From positions 1 through 64,000 of the forward strand of contig JAAEYW010000015.1 of the NCBI GenBank assembly GCA_018223185.1: a stretch of DNA of 64,000 bases. Reading direction: 5' to 3'. How positions within the stretch are numbered: the first letter of the stretch is position 1; each line of letters starts with the position of its first letter. The notes below the pieces were generated by a model that did no database searches, had not been told where the DNA came from, and was given only the letters and a program-made list of their open reading frames with translations. The position numbers and the translations under genes were made by a program. This DNA comes from Oceanospirillales bacterium (GTDB lineage: Bacteria > Pseudomonadota > Gammaproteobacteria > Pseudomonadales > Balneatricaceae). This document shows positions 51,902-61,193 of this stretch, one piece after another.

Positions 51902-52885
51902 ATGTATTGTAAAACGACGAATAAGAAAACCCTGATGGCTGCGCTGCTGACAACCTGTCTGACAGCGGGCGCCTCATTTCATGTTGCAGCAATGGAGAGT
52001 GTTCACTTTCTGATTCCCGGTGGCGCTGGTGGTGGCTGGGATGGTACTGCGCGTGGTACTGGTGAAGCGCTGAGTAAAGCCGGACTGGTTGACAGCATCT
52101 CTTATGAGAATATGTCCGGTGGTGGCGGCGGTAAAGCGATCGCGCATCTGATCGAAACGGCCAATCAGAAACATGACACTCTGATGGTTAACTCCACGCC
52201 TATTGTCATCCGTTCACTGTCTAAGGTGTTCCCGCAGTCGTTCCGTGATCTGACGCCTATTGCTGCCACTATCGGTGATTTTGGAGCATTCATCGTCAAG
52301 AAGGACTCCAAATACCAGAATTTTAAAGAGGTCGTTGCTGAGTTTAATGAGAACCCGCGTTCCATAAAGATAGGCGGTGGATCGGCCCGTGGCAGCATGG
52401 ATCATCTGGTCGCTGCGATGGCTTTTAAAGCGGCTGGCGGTGATGCCCGTCAGGTTCGCTATGTCGCCTATGATGCTGGTGGTAAAGCGATGGCAGGTCT
52501 GCTTTCAGGTGAGACGTCGATACTGTCGACCGGTTTCAGTGAAGCACTGGCGCTGGCTGAAGCGGGTGAAGTCCGGATTCTGGTGATGACCGGTGACGAG
52601 CGTAACGAGGCCGCTCCTGATGTACCTACCCTCAAAGAGTTGGGCTATGACGCCACCTTTGTAAACTGGCGTGGTTTCTTTGCCGCTCCGGGTATCACTG
52701 ACAGCGAAAAGGCTGAGTTTGTATCTACCCTGCAGAAGATGTACGACACCGATGAGTGGGAAGCAGTTCGTGCCCGTAATGGCTGGGTAGAGATCTTCAA
52801 GCCGGGTGATCAGTTCATTACGTTCCTCGAGCAGCAGGAAAAAGAGGTAGGTGACCTGATGCGGGAGCTGGGTTTCCTGAAGTAG
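51902..52885 (+). CDS. tctC: Tripartite tricarboxylate transporter substrate-binding protein
   Basis: This 327-residue periplasmic protein starts MYCKTTNKKTLMAALLTTCL with cleavage near VAA. It has the TctC/Bug features SVHFLIPGGAGGGWDGTARG (near residue 30), the glycine-rich GGGGGKAIAHL and GGSARGSMDHLVAAMAF. It captures a carboxylate for the TctAB membrane complex. The ATG follows GCGAGGA. Promoter elements should lie in the AT-rich 225-bp spacer shared with the divergent kinase gene. Confidence 0.95.
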   Translation: MYCKTTNKKTLMAALLTTCLTAGASFHVAAMESVHFLIPGGAGGGWDGTARGTGEALSKAGLVDSISYENMSGGGGGKAIAHLIETANQKHDTLMVNSTPIVIRSLSKVFPQSFRDLTPIAATIGDFGAFIVKKDSKYQNFKEVVAEFNENPRSIKIGGGSARGSMDHLVAAMAFKAAGGDARQVRYVAYDAGGKAMAGLLSGETSILSTGFSEALALAEAGEVRILVMTGDERNEAAPDVPTLKELGYDATFVNWRGFFAAPGITDSEKAEFVSTLQKMYDTDEWEAVRARNGWVEIFKPGDQFITFLEQQEKEVGDLMRELGFLK

Positions 52886-52896
52886 GGCTTTACTTT

Positions 52897-52926
52897 GTCA
52901 GGCTGATAGCACGCTATCAGCCTGAC
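52897..52926 (+). promoter_or_regulatory. Strong hairpin between tctC and tctB
   Basis: GTCAGGCTGATAG and CTATCAGCCTGAC form a perfect 13-bp stem with loop CACG, 12 bases after the tctC stop. No T-run follows. It probably stabilises tctC mRNA and lowers readthrough into tctBA, so that the binding protein is in excess. Confidence 0.8.
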
Positions 52927-53061
52927 CCTGTTGTTTTGTCTGTGTCATCTCTGTTTATTTGTTCTTCTCCGGGTCTGTATCGTCAGCGCTTAGTATAGGT
53001 AAGCCTGTGGCCCGGAGCTTTTTGTTATATCCGACAGGTTTTCGCTGTCCGGGAGTGCTTC

Positions 53062-53535
53062 ATGATTATTACTAAAGATCACATTGGCGGACTGGTGTTT
53101 CTCTGCCTGTCACTGCTTTATGGCTATTATGCCGGGGATATACAGATGCTGCCGGGTGATGAGTTTGAACCCTTTACTGCGCGCACGGTCCCCCACACTC
53201 TGGCTATACTCGGTGGTCTTCTGTCTATGGCCTTGCTGCTGACAGCCGATCGGACTGAGAGTAAGCGTCTGAGTCTTAGCAACTACGACTTTGCGCTGGT
53301 TGCAAAGCTACTGGTGCTGATCGTTGTGTTTGGTCTGGCACTGGAGTGGACCGGTTTTATGCTGGCGACGATGTTGTTCCTGGTAGGTGGATTCTGGTTA
53401 CTCGGTGAACGCAGTATAAAAACGCTGTTGATGGTTTCGGTCCCCTTTGCTGTGGGGATCTGGTTTGTGCTGGCAAAGCTGCTGGATATCTATCTGGCTC
53501 CAGGTCAGCTTTACATGAATTTATTCGGGGGCTAA
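53062..53535 (+). CDS. tctB: Tripartite tricarboxylate transporter small membrane subunit
   Basis: This 157-residue protein has four membrane helices. Typical TctB features are the N-terminal helix DHIGGLVFLCLSLLYGYYA, the loop EFEPFTARTVPHTLAILGG and the C-terminal LAPGQLYMNLFGG. It is the small partner of TctA. The ATG follows GGGAG. The gene lies four bases upstream of tctA. Confidence 0.92.
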   Translation: MIITKDHIGGLVFLCLSLLYGYYAGDIQMLPGDEFEPFTARTVPHTLAILGGLLSMALLLTADRTESKRLSLSNYDFALVAKLLVLIVVFGLALEWTGFMLATMLFLVGGFWLLGERSIKTLLMVSVPFAVGIWFVLAKLLDIYLAPGQLYMNLFGG

Positions 53536-53539
53536 GGCG

Positions 53540-55081
53540 ATGTTAGACGGAATTTTTACCGGGCTTTCCACTGCAGTGATGCCCTTCAATCTGCTGATGG
53601 TTGTGGTGGGGTGTTTTGCCGGAACCTTTATCGGTATGTTGCCGGGCCTGGGGCCGATCTCGGCGGTCGCGCTGATGATCCCGATCACCTATGGTCTTGA
53701 TCCCTCTTCCGGCATCATTCTGATGGCGGGAGTTTATTATGGTGCTGTGTTTGGCGGTTCTACCTCCTCAATACTGATCAACGCTCCGGGTTGTGCCAGC
53801 ACCGTGGTGACTGCATTTGACGGTTATCCACTGGCACAGAAGAATCAGGCGGGTAAGGCACTGGCACTGGCCGCTTATTCCTCTTTTACCGGAGGCACCG
53901 TGGGTGCGCTGGCACTGCTTTTTGCCGCGCCGGCTCTGGCGAAAGTGTCTCTCAGTTTCCAGTCGACCGATTACTTTGCCCTGATGATTCTGGGACTGAC
54001 AGCGGTGGCGGCCTTTTCGGGTAAAGGACAGGTGATCAAAGCACTGATCATGACTATATTTGGTCTGATGATTGCCACGGTGGGAACGGACACAACCTCC
54101 GGAGCAACCCGCTTTACCTTTGGCAGTATCGATCTGATAGATGGCATCAGCTTCCTGTTGCTGGCGATGGCGACTTTCGCGCTCACTGAAGTGGTGATGA
54201 CTGTACTCAGGGGTGAGCACCGGGAAGAGGAAGAACAGGTTGATATGAGTAAGCTGGGCAGTATGAAGCTCAGTAAAGAGGAGATCAAAGAGGTCGCGCC
54301 GACGATCGCCCGGTCTTCTGTATTCGGTTTTCTGGTGGGTGTTCTGCCCGGAGCCGGTGCCACCATTGCATCTTTTCTGGCTTACGGGCTGGAGCGTAAT
54401 CTGGCCTCGGCAAAAGAGAAACTGAAGTTTGGTAAGGGTTCATTGCGTGGACTGGCTGCGCCGGAGTCGGCAAACAATGCCGCGTCTACCGGTTCATTTG
54501 TTCCTCTACTGACACTGGGTATTCCCGGTTCCGGTACCACGGCTATCATGCTGGGGGCGCTGATTGCGTATGGTATTCAGCCGGGTCCGCGTCTGTTCCT
54601 GGATCATCCTGATGTGTTCTGGTCGGTGATTATCTCCATGTACTTTGGCAATCTGGTGCTGCTGATTCTGAACCTGCCGCTGATCCCGTACATCTCTAAG
54701 TTACTGGTGATTCCGCGTCCGATTCTGATCCCGATGATTCTGTTTTTCTCGATCACAGGGGTTTATCTGGTCAGCTTCAACACCTTCGATATCCAGATGA
54801 TGGTGGTGATTACAGTGATTGCGATCTTCCTCAAACTGCTGGAGTTTCCGATGGCGCCGATGCTGCTGGGTTATATTCTCGGCGGCCTGATGGAGACCAA
54901 CCTCAGCCGTGCGCTGGTGATCTCTGATGGCAGTCTGGCATTCCTGTGGGAACGTCCACTGACACTGTCGATCATCTCTATCGCCATCATCGTTCTGGTG
55001 GTGCCGCCTGTGCTGGATCTGTTCCGCAACCGTAAAGGTGTGCGCGGACCTGAAGTGGTGGTTAACGAAGGCGAGGGCTGA
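53540..55081 (+). CDS. tctA: Tripartite tricarboxylate transporter large membrane subunit
   Basis: This 513-residue protein has about twelve helices and the TctA signatures GMLPGLGPISAVALMIPITYGLDP, YYGAVFGGSTSSILINAPGCASTVVTAFDGYPLA and, in the second half, GVLPGAGATIASFLAYGLERNL with PGSGTTAIMLGAL. The internal repeat of GxLPGxG motifs is diagnostic. It forms the cation-coupled permease with TctB. A terminator follows the stop. Confidence 0.97.
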   Translation: MLDGIFTGLSTAVMPFNLLMVVVGCFAGTFIGMLPGLGPISAVALMIPITYGLDPSSGIILMAGVYYGAVFGGSTSSILINAPGCASTVVTAFDGYPLAQKNQAGKALALAAYSSFTGGTVGALALLFAAPALAKVSLSFQSTDYFALMILGLTAVAAFSGKGQVIKALIMTIFGLMIATVGTDTTSGATRFTFGSIDLIDGISFLLLAMATFALTEVVMTVLRGEHREEEEQVDMSKLGSMKLSKEEIKEVAPTIARSSVFGFLVGVLPGAGATIASFLAYGLERNLASAKEKLKFGKGSLRGLAAPESANNAASTGSFVPLLTLGIPGSGTTAIMLGALIAYGIQPGPRLFLDHPDVFWSVIISMYFGNLVLLILNLPLIPYISKLLVIPRPILIPMILFFSITGVYLVSFNTFDIQMMVVITVIAIFLKLLEFPMAPMLLGYILGGLMETNLSRALVISDGSLAFLWERPLTLSIISIAIIVLVVPPVLDLFRNRKGVRGPEVVVNEGEG

Positions 55082-55112
55082 TGCGCTCGTAGAGGTTGTC
55101 ACGCTAAAAAAG

Positions 55113-55137
55113 ACCTGGCTCCGGCCGGGTTTTTTTA
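55113..55137 (+). terminator. Terminator after tctA
   Basis: ACCTGGC and GCCGGGT form a seven-base stem (one G-T pair) around TCCG, followed by a run of T residues. Confidence 0.85.
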
Positions 55138-55360
55138 TGTCTGAAAGATGCTGTGAACAAAAAGTTTTTAATGTGATTAATGAATATTAAATCTTTTATT
55201 TTCAATAACTTCTAAAGTTTATTGGCTCTCTTTAAAGTGCTGTTAAGTCGATCCGGAACAGCCTCGGCTGATGCGGATAGCAGGCACCAATGGGATTCAG
55301 GTAACCCGAAAACCTGAGCAAAAAATATAAAAGCAATCCATCAATGATGTGGAGAACACG

Positions 55361-56302
55361 ATGAAGAGAGTAGCTCTGACTACTGCAATTGCAGCCGCGA
55401 TGCTGGCCGGTTCCGTTCAGGCAGCAACTATCTATGAAGGCAACGGCCTGAAATATGATCTTAAGGGCGACCTGCAGGTTCAGCTGCGCCAGAAGATCGG
55501 TGATAACCAGGATCAGGATCTTGAGTTTGACGATCTGGAACTGAAAAACCGGGTGACCTATAGCCTGAATGACGGGATGAGTGCATTCGCTCAGCTGGAT
55601 TACAGTTTTGACAAACGCGCCAACGATCAAAGCGCTGACTCTCAGGATGGCGGCAAGCTGGAAGAGGCCTATCTGGGTCTTAAGTTTGACAATATCGCCC
55701 TGCGCCTTGGTAAGCAGAACTACTCTACTGATGAGTTTAGCGTTGAAAAGGCTTATGAAACGGTAGTTGAGGACGATATTTTCGATCTGAACGATGATGC
55801 TGGCGATGACGTTGTCCGTGTGGATGCGCAGTTCGAAAACCTGTTTGTGTCAGTCTCTACCGACCTTAAAGCAGAAGGCAATGGGGACAGCGATGGTACT
55901 AAATCCACCGATCTGTTTGTCTCGACTGCGGTGGGTGATCTGGGCTTGATGGCGGCGTATCAGAACTATCAGGAACTGGGTTCAGACTCTGTCTCTTCAT
56001 GGGGTGTGGGTGTAACCTTTGATGCCGGTTTTGCCAAGTTTGGCGCGGACTACGGTTCGATGGAAGATACTGCCGATGTCTATAACCTGGTGGCATCTTT
56101 CCCGGTTGCCGATACCACTACTGTGGCTGTAGGTATTCAGAACCGCGATGAAGATGCCGGTGATGATGTGACTGGCTGGTATGCCAACGCCACCTATAAA
56201 TTCCCGGAGCAGAAAGCGGTTAGCGTATTCGGAGAGATCGGTGATACTGATGCCGACAACACCGACCCGGGTTATCTGGTGGGTATGCGTATCGTCTTCT
56301 GA
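55361..56302 (+). CDS. Gram-negative general porin
   Basis: This 313-residue outer-membrane protein has a signal peptide (MKRVALTTAIAAAMLAGSVQA), an acidic beta-strand repeat pattern, and a C-terminal strand ending in Phe (PGYLVGMRIVF). The final phenylalanine is the usual BAM recognition signal. Strands such as DLQVQLRQKIGD and FAQLDYSFDKR are typical of 16-stranded porins, and the length is slightly short for that class. The start at 55361 follows GGAG. It has its own leader after the tctA terminator. Its location suggests it admits the Tct substrate. Confidence 0.9.
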   Translation: MKRVALTTAIAAAMLAGSVQAATIYEGNGLKYDLKGDLQVQLRQKIGDNQDQDLEFDDLELKNRVTYSLNDGMSAFAQLDYSFDKRANDQSADSQDGGKLEEAYLGLKFDNIALRLGKQNYSTDEFSVEKAYETVVEDDIFDLNDDAGDDVVRVDAQFENLFVSVSTDLKAEGNGDSDGTKSTDLFVSTAVGDLGLMAAYQNYQELGSDSVSSWGVGVTFDAGFAKFGADYGSMEDTADVYNLVASFPVADTTTVAVGIQNRDEDAGDDVTGWYANATYKFPEQKAVSVFGEIGDTDADNTDPGYLVGMRIVF

Positions 56303-56390
56303 TTATCTGCTGCGGTACCGTGATTGCGGGTTATGTGTCCTCCCCTTCGGGCATCTGATCGTATGACTGTACCGCTCATCAGCGCAGAAC

Positions 56391-56418
56391 AAGCCCGGCA
56401 TCGTTGCCGGGCTTTCTT
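56391..56418. terminator. Bidirectional terminator between the porin gene and modF
   Basis: AAGCCCGGCA and TGCCGGGCTT form a perfect ten-base stem with loop TCGT, followed by TCTTA on the plus strand. It lies between convergent genes and can serve both. Confidence 0.85.
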
Positions 56419-56442
56419 ATCTGCGGGTCAATACCGCTGCAA

Positions 56443-57876
56443 TTAACTTGCGGCAGGCTCACGCTTTTCCAGCTTCAGGTAGTTCTCGATCCCTTTGATC
56501 TTGTCTTCGGCATGGTGGTTGACGTAGAGAACCGAGGTTTCGCTGCCCGCGCAGATCTTTTCGATCAGCGCCAGCACCAGTTGCCGGTTCATATCATCCA
56601 GCCCCAGGCAGGGTTCGTCGAGAATCAGCAGAGGAGGGTGCTTCACCATGGCCCGGGCGATCAGCAGCAAACGCTGGTCACCATAGGACAGTTTGTTGAA
56701 CGGGGTATCCGCCCGGTCAGACATCCCCAGCAGCGCCAGCCATTCGTCAGCGATTTTTTTCTGCCGGTCGGTCGCTTTAGTGTACAGGCCGATACTGTCG
56801 TAGAAGCCAGAGATAATGACATTGCGCAGGCCGGTGCCCACTTTATATTCCCACTGCAGGGCGGTGGAGACGTAGCCGATAAACTGCTTAATCTGCCAGA
56901 TGCTCTCGCCCTTGCCCCGCTGAAATCCAAACACAAAAATATCGTTTACATAACACTGCGGATGGTCGCCGGTGATCAGCGACAGCAGACCGGTTTTACC
57001 GCTGCCGTTAGGGCCGCTCAGCTGCCAGTGCTGATTGCGTTCGATGGTCCAGTCCAGTGAGTCGATAATCCGGTGGCCATCGTAGGTGATGTTGATGCTG
57101 TTCAGCTTAACTAATGGCTGAGCCGGGTCGAGCCTGGGAATCGCTGTTTCCGGGTCTGCACCCGGTACCTCAAGGTCTGTGGTCTTCAGGTGCAACAGCT
57201 GATACAGCTCGTTATAGGCCTGTTTGTCGTTACGGTCGATCTGATACTGCAGGCGGCCATGATCGACATAGGCGATATGGGTGACAAACTCGGGAAACTC
57301 GTCGAAGCGGTTAAGTACCAGCACCATCGGAACCGTTGTTACCAGTCCGGCAAGATACTGCTGCAGCATCTCCAGGGTGTGGGCATCCAGACCATCGAAA
57401 GGCTCGTCCAGCACCAGCAGGTCCGGCTCGCTGGCCAGCGCGCGGATCAGCATCACTTTGCGGGATTCGCCGGTGGACAGTTTGCGAAAAGCGCGGTTAA
57501 CCAGTGATTCCAGCTTAAACATCTGTACCAGCTGATCGATCAGTTGCGGATTACGGTCGCCTTCGCTGAGAATCTCATGTACCGGGGTGCCCTCGGAGAT
57601 AACGTCCATAATATCGGCGTCATCTTTCCTGCGTTCCCGGTCGATCAGCTCTGCCTGGGCCTCAAAAGAGACCAGTCCCACCTTTGCCGGCAGTCCTTCG
57701 AGAGTGCCGCTCAGGGTATCGCCCGCGCCTGCCAGAACAGCGGCTAATGCAGATTTTCCTGAACCGTTGGCGCCGGTAATAACCCAGTGCTGGGCGTCGT
57801 CCAGTTGCCAGTTGATCTCATCCAGCTGAAAGCGGTCATCAAAGTTAACTGTCAGATTGTCGAGGCGAATATTCAT
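56443..57876 (-). CDS. modF: ModF-like double ATP-binding cassette protein
   Basis: This 477-residue protein has two ABC domains and no membrane part. The first carries Walker A GANGSGKSAL, signature LSTGESRK and Walker B LLVLDEPFDGLD. The second carries GPNGSGKTGL, a degenerate signature LSYGDQR and LLILDEPCLGLDDMNRQL. Segments such as LVLNRFDEFPEFV and YVNHHAEDKIKGI match E. coli ModF as recalled. ModF is linked to molybdenum metabolism but its exact role is unclear. It is a single gene here, without modABC. Confidence 0.93.
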   Translation of the reverse strand: MNIRLDNLTVNFDDRFQLDEINWQLDDAQHWVITGANGSGKSALAAVLAGAGDTLSGTLEGLPAKVGLVSFEAQAELIDRERRKDDADIMDVISEGTPVHEILSEGDRNPQLIDQLVQMFKLESLVNRAFRKLSTGESRKVMLIRALASEPDLLVLDEPFDGLDAHTLEMLQQYLAGLVTTVPMVLVLNRFDEFPEFVTHIAYVDHGRLQYQIDRNDKQAYNELYQLLHLKTTDLEVPGADPETAIPRLDPAQPLVKLNSINITYDGHRIIDSLDWTIERNQHWQLSGPNGSGKTGLLSLITGDHPQCYVNDIFVFGFQRGKGESIWQIKQFIGYVSTALQWEYKVGTGLRNVIISGFYDSIGLYTKATDRQKKIADEWLALLGMSDRADTPFNKLSYGDQRLLLIARAMVKHPPLLILDEPCLGLDDMNRQLVLALIEKICAGSETSVLYVNHHAEDKIKGIENYLKLEKREPAAS

Positions 57877-57913
57877 AGGAATCCGGAATCAGCGTAAAAA
57901 TTGGTTATAAAGT

Positions 57914-57946
57914 CAAAAAAAAGGCCAGGAGATTAGTCCCGGCCTT
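57914..57946 (-). terminator. Terminator downstream of ilvC
   Basis: On the minus strand AAGGCCGGGA and TCCTGGCCTT pair (one mismatch) and are followed by eight T residues. It lies 37 bases past the ilvC stop. Confidence 0.85.
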
Positions 57947-57982
57947 CCGTTACCTGTGCATCATGCTCAGGTGAGATCGAAA

Positions 57983-59458
57983 TTAAACGATCTTCTTCAT
58001 GTCAGCCATATGGCCACGCAGTACTGCACCGATCGCTTCAACCGGGTGTGAACGCAGAGCAGTGTTCACTTCGATCAGGCGAGCGTTATCAACGCCAGTG
58101 TCTTCCAGGTCCAGACCCTTACCGATTACATCGGTCTTGATGCCTTTCATGAAGTCGCCCAGCAGTGGCAGGCACGCGTGGTTGTACAGGTAGCAGCCGT
58201 ATTCAGCAGTATCGGAGATAGTTGCGTTCATCTCGTACAGCTTCTTACGGGCGATGGTGTTAGCGATCAGCGGAGTTTCGTGCAGTGACTCGTAGTATGC
58301 AGAATCAGCGATGATGCCAGCAGAGGTCATGGTTTCAAATGCCAGCTCAACACCCGCTTTAACCATAGCAACCATCAGGATGCCGTTGTCGAAGAATTCC
58401 TGCTCGGAGATCTCTACATCGCCAGCCGGAGTTTTCTCGAAGGCTGTTTCAGCCGTTTCTGCACGCCAGCCCAGCAGGTTCTTGTCGTCGTTAGCCCAGT
58501 CTTCCATCATAGTACGGGAGAAGGTGCCGTCCATGATGTCGTCCTGGTGCTTGTTGTACAGCGGACGCATAATCTGCTTCAGCTCTTCAGACAGATCAAA
58601 TGCTTTGATCTTAGCTGGGTTAGACAGACGGTCCAGCATGTTGGTAACGCCGCCGTATTTCAGTGCTTCAGTGATGGTTTCCCAGCCGTACTGAATCAGT
58701 CGGGAAGCGTAGCCAGGGTCGATACCCTCTTCAACCATCTTGTCGAAGCACAACAGGGAGCCAGTCTGCAGCATACCGCACAGGATAGTCTGCTCACCCA
58801 TCAGGTCAGATTTAACTTCAGCGATGAAAGAGGACATCAGAACGCCCGCTTTGTGACCGCCGGTACCAGCAGCATAAGCCTTAGCCAGTGCCAGACCTTC
58901 GCCTTTAGGATCGTTGTCTTCGTGAACAGCGATCAGGGTAGGAACACCGAAACCACGCACGTATTCGTTACGTACTTCAGAACCCGGGCACTTCGGTGCA
59001 ACCATGATAACCGTCAGGTCTTCACGGATTTTCATACCTTCTTCAACGATGTTGAAACCGTGAGAGTAAGACAGACACGCGCCTTCTTTCATCAGTGGCA
59101 TGATTGCGTTAACAACCGGGGTGTGCTGCTTATCAGGCGTCAGGTTCAGCACAACGTCAGCGGTAGGGATCAGCTCTTCGTATGTACCAACAACGAAACC
59201 GTTCTCGGTAGCATTTTTCCAAGACTGACGTTTTTCAGCGATCGCCGCTTCACGCAGTGCGTAAGAAACATCACAGCCGCTGTCACGCAGGTTCAGACCC
59301 TGAGCAAGGCCCTGAGCGCCACAACCGATAACAACCATCTTCTTGCCTTTCAGTGCTTCAACGCCATCGCCGAACTCGTTGATAGACATGAAACGGCATT
59401 TACCCAGTTGTTCCAGTTGCTCACGCAGTGGCAGCGTGTTGAAGTAGTTATTAGACAT
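57983..59458 (-). CDS. ilvC: Ketol-acid reductoisomerase, class II
   Basis: This 491-residue enzyme converts 2-acetolactate or 2-aceto-2-hydroxybutyrate to the dihydroxy acid in valine, leucine and isoleucine synthesis, using NADPH and Mg2+. The length identifies the long class II (E. coli type) form with a duplicated C-terminal domain. Motifs include the dinucleotide loop [19 protein letters not shown], the NADPH-specific [14 protein letters not shown], and the metal-binding glutamates and aspartates in [14 protein letters not shown]. It is monocistronic, as usual. Confidence 0.98.
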   Translation of the reverse strand: MSNNYFNTLPLREQLEQLGKCRFMSINEFGDGVEALKGKKMVVIGCGAQGLAQGLNLRDSGCDVSYALREAAIAEKRQSWKNATENGFVVGTYEELIPTADVVLNLTPDKQHTPVVNAIMPLMKEGACLSYSHGFNIVEEGMKIREDLTVIMVAPKCPGSEVRNEYVRGFGVPTLIAVHEDNDPKGEGLALAKAYAAGTGGHKAGVLMSSFIAEVKSDLMGEQTILCGMLQTGSLLCFDKMVEEGIDPGYASRLIQYGWETITEALKYGGVTNMLDRLSNPAKIKAFDLSEELKQIMRPLYNKHQDDIMDGTFSRTMMEDWANDDKNLLGWRAETAETAFEKTPAGDVEISEQEFFDNGILMVAMVKAGVELAFETMTSAGIIADSAYYESLHETPLIANTIARKKLYEMNATISDTAEYGCYLYNHACLPLLGDFMKGIKTDVIGKGLDLEDTGVDNARLIEVNTALRSHPVEAIGAVLRGHMADMKKIV

Positions 59459-59838
59459 ATCAGATAGTTCCGGTTAATTACGTCATAGCCTTGGTCGGTA
59501 TGACTGAAAATTGGATTTAACGCCTGCCGGTGCATGATGACCGTCAGGCTTTAATTCTGGCAGGGCCAGCATTATACAGGCGGCTCTGCTGAAATTTAAT
59601 AGGGCTACTCTATATAAAAACGAATCTTGCGTATATTGATATATATACATCACAGTATTGCGAAATATGAAATGCCGGGCGTTCGTGTGTCTCAGTTATC
59701 TCCGGCGACTCCGGGCTAATGGGCGCTTACACACCTCTTTTTATAAGGCCCTTCGCGCTTTACCGGGAAAGGATTCCATCGTGGTAGATAGTAGTGGAGC
59801 TATATATTGCAGGGGCCTTTAGAATCTAAAACAGACTC

Positions 59839-59913
59839 ACCACAGAGGGCACGGAGAGCACAGAGAAAACCTGATTAATAGTGCGTCTCCGTGTCCTCTG
59901 TGCACTCTGTGGT
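59839..59913. repeat. ACCACAGAG-type inverted repeat
   Basis: ACCACAGAGGGCACGGAGAG at the left end and CTCCGTGTCCTCTGTGCACT then CTGTGGT at the right end form an imperfect inverted repeat of 75 bp. Repeats of this ACCACAGAG/CTCTGTGGT type are scattered in many bacterial genomes. A one-armed copy occurs at 39902-39932. Confidence 0.75.
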
Positions 59914-60016
59914 AAAACGCTTTTTAGCGTCAAGCGTTCAGACCTCCGCCAGTTGGTTTTGGCGCAGCGTGCTGTAACGATAAGGTATCCCCAATGAAAG
60001 ATCGCTTTGAAGCTCC

Positions 60017-60114
60017 TTTTAAGTACAGCTGAAGCTCTTTTTAAAAATAACATCCAGGCAGCGTGGCATTTTAAGCTTCTTTTAAGAACTTCTCATTAAT
60101 ATGGCTCCTATAGA
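60017..60114 (+). promoter_or_regulatory. Candidate promoter and OmpR-type operator of the cytochrome operon
   Basis: TTTTAAG occurs at 60017, 60069 and 60080, and TTTTAAA at 60039. The last two TTTTAAG words are exactly 11 bases apart and the first two sites are 22 apart, as expected for tandem binding of an OmpR/QseB/PmrA-type regulator. TATAGA (60109-60114) is a possible -10 box at suitable distance. The operon encodes such a regulator (61995-62654), so autoregulation is likely. Confidence 0.6.
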
Positions 60115-60153
60115 GATCGATCATGGATATGAACGGTATTAGGAGGCTAATAG

Positions 60154-60813
60154 ATGTCGATTCACAACTCACAACAGGTCATAAAAGTCTGGGACCCCCT
60201 TGTCAGGGTTTTTCACTGGTCACTGGCACTGTTTTTCACCATCGCTTACCTGACGGAGGACGACTTCGAAACGGTGCATTTCTATATGGGCTATGCCATC
60301 AGTGCATTGATCGTGTTTCGTCTGCTCTGGGGCGTTGTCGGGCCAAAATATGCGCGTTTTACTAATTTTGTCACCGGTAAGGAGAGGGTGGTTCGCTATC
60401 TGAAATCTCTGTTAACCGGCAAAGCTGAACATTATGTCGGCCATAATCCGGCGGGTGGCATCATGGTGGTTGCACTACTGCTGATGCTGGCACTGACCTG
60501 CTTTTTCGGTATGACACTGCTGGCTATCGACGATGCCGGCCCTCTGGCGGGCACCTTTGTCGGCAACTTTAATGAGGATCTGGTGAAAGGGATGCATGAG
60601 GTGTGTGCTAACGGCACGCTGATGCTGGTGTTTATTCATCTCGCCGGAGTGCTTATCAGCAGTTTGCTGCATCGGGAAAATCTTGTCCGCGCCATGATTA
60701 CCGGCGTCAAAGTCACGAGAGCCAACGTTACGGGAGACAAAGCGAGCGGCGATACGGTAAACAGTGCGCAAAAGTCAGATGTTAAGTCAGTTAAAGGAGA
60801 GAGTCATGTCTGA
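60154..60813 (+). CDS. Cytochrome b561-type membrane protein
   Basis: This 219-residue protein has four membrane helices of the bacterial cytochrome b561 / hydrogenase cytochrome b family. Likely heme ligands are the histidines in VRVFHWSLALFF (helix 1), FETVHFYMGYAI (helix 2) and the paired LMLVFIHLAGVLISSLLH and MHEVCANG region (helix 4). The tail after residue 185 is hydrophilic. An AGGAGG site precedes the ATG. It would carry electrons between quinol and the periplasmic c-type cytochromes encoded downstream. Confidence 0.9.
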   Translation: MSIHNSQQVIKVWDPLVRVFHWSLALFFTIAYLTEDDFETVHFYMGYAISALIVFRLLWGVVGPKYARFTNFVTGKERVVRYLKSLLTGKAEHYVGHNPAGGIMVVALLLMLALTCFFGMTLLAIDDAGPLAGTFVGNFNEDLVKGMHEVCANGTLMLVFIHLAGVLISSLLHRENLVRAMITGVKVTRANVTGDKASGDTVNSAQKSDVKSVKGESHV

Positions 60814-61189
60814 AAAAAGAGGGTTGCTGGCAGGGCTGATTGCCAGTCTGGCACTGACTGCAAATGCGGGTGTTATTGATCAGAAACTGGATGAATACCG
60901 GGCAGCAGGCGCTGCAACGTTCAGTGCTGATGCCGGGCAGGCATTGTGGCAGTCGGATAATAACGGCCGCAGCTGCACCCAGTGTCACGGTGACGATCCA
61001 GCCAGCACAGGTAAGCACGCAAAAACCGGTAAGGCGATCAAGCCGATGGCACCATCGGTAAACCCCAAACGGTTTACCGACAGTAACAAGATCGATAAGT
61101 GGTTTTTGCGAAACTGCAAATGGACACTTAACCGGGAGTGCACGGCGCAGGAAAAGGGTGACTTTTTAGTGTGGATCAGGGGGCAATAA
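60806..61189 (+). CDS. Monoheme cytochrome c, SHP/DUF1924-like
   Basis: This 127-residue periplasmic protein has a signal peptide (MSEKRGLLAGLIASLALTANA) and a single heme site in GRSCTQCHGDDP. The C-terminal half (NPKRFTDSNKIDKWFLRNCKWTLNRECTAQEKGDFLVWI) has two cysteines and an Asn that resemble the Sphaeroides heme protein, in which Asn is a displaceable heme ligand. That points to an oxygen- or NO-binding cytochrome (inference). A GGAGAG site precedes ATG 60806, which overlaps the upstream gene by eight bases. It lies between cytochrome b561 and the diheme cytochrome. Confidence 0.85.
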   Translation: MSEKRGLLAGLIASLALTANAGVIDQKLDEYRAAGAATFSADAGQALWQSDNNGRSCTQCHGDDPASTGKHAKTGKAIKPMAPSVNPKRFTDSNKIDKWFLRNCKWTLNRECTAQEKGDFLVWIRGQ

Positions 61190-61193
61190 GCGT

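Larger units (their letters stand above)
59459..60153. other. Intergenic region between ilvC and the cytochrome operon
   Basis: This 695-bp spacer contains no supported gene. It holds an ACCACAGAG-type inverted repeat (59839-59913) and, closer to the cytochrome gene, a series of TTTTAAG words (60017-60086). AT-rich stretches at 59600-59660 may hold the ilvC promoter. Confidence 0.6.

Noticed and set aside
57190..57829. Several plus-strand frames antisense to modF, and similar long antisense frames opposite ilvC, the hybrid kinase and ETF-QO
   Set aside because: They are shadows of confidently identified genes, with no ribosome sites or recognisable domains.
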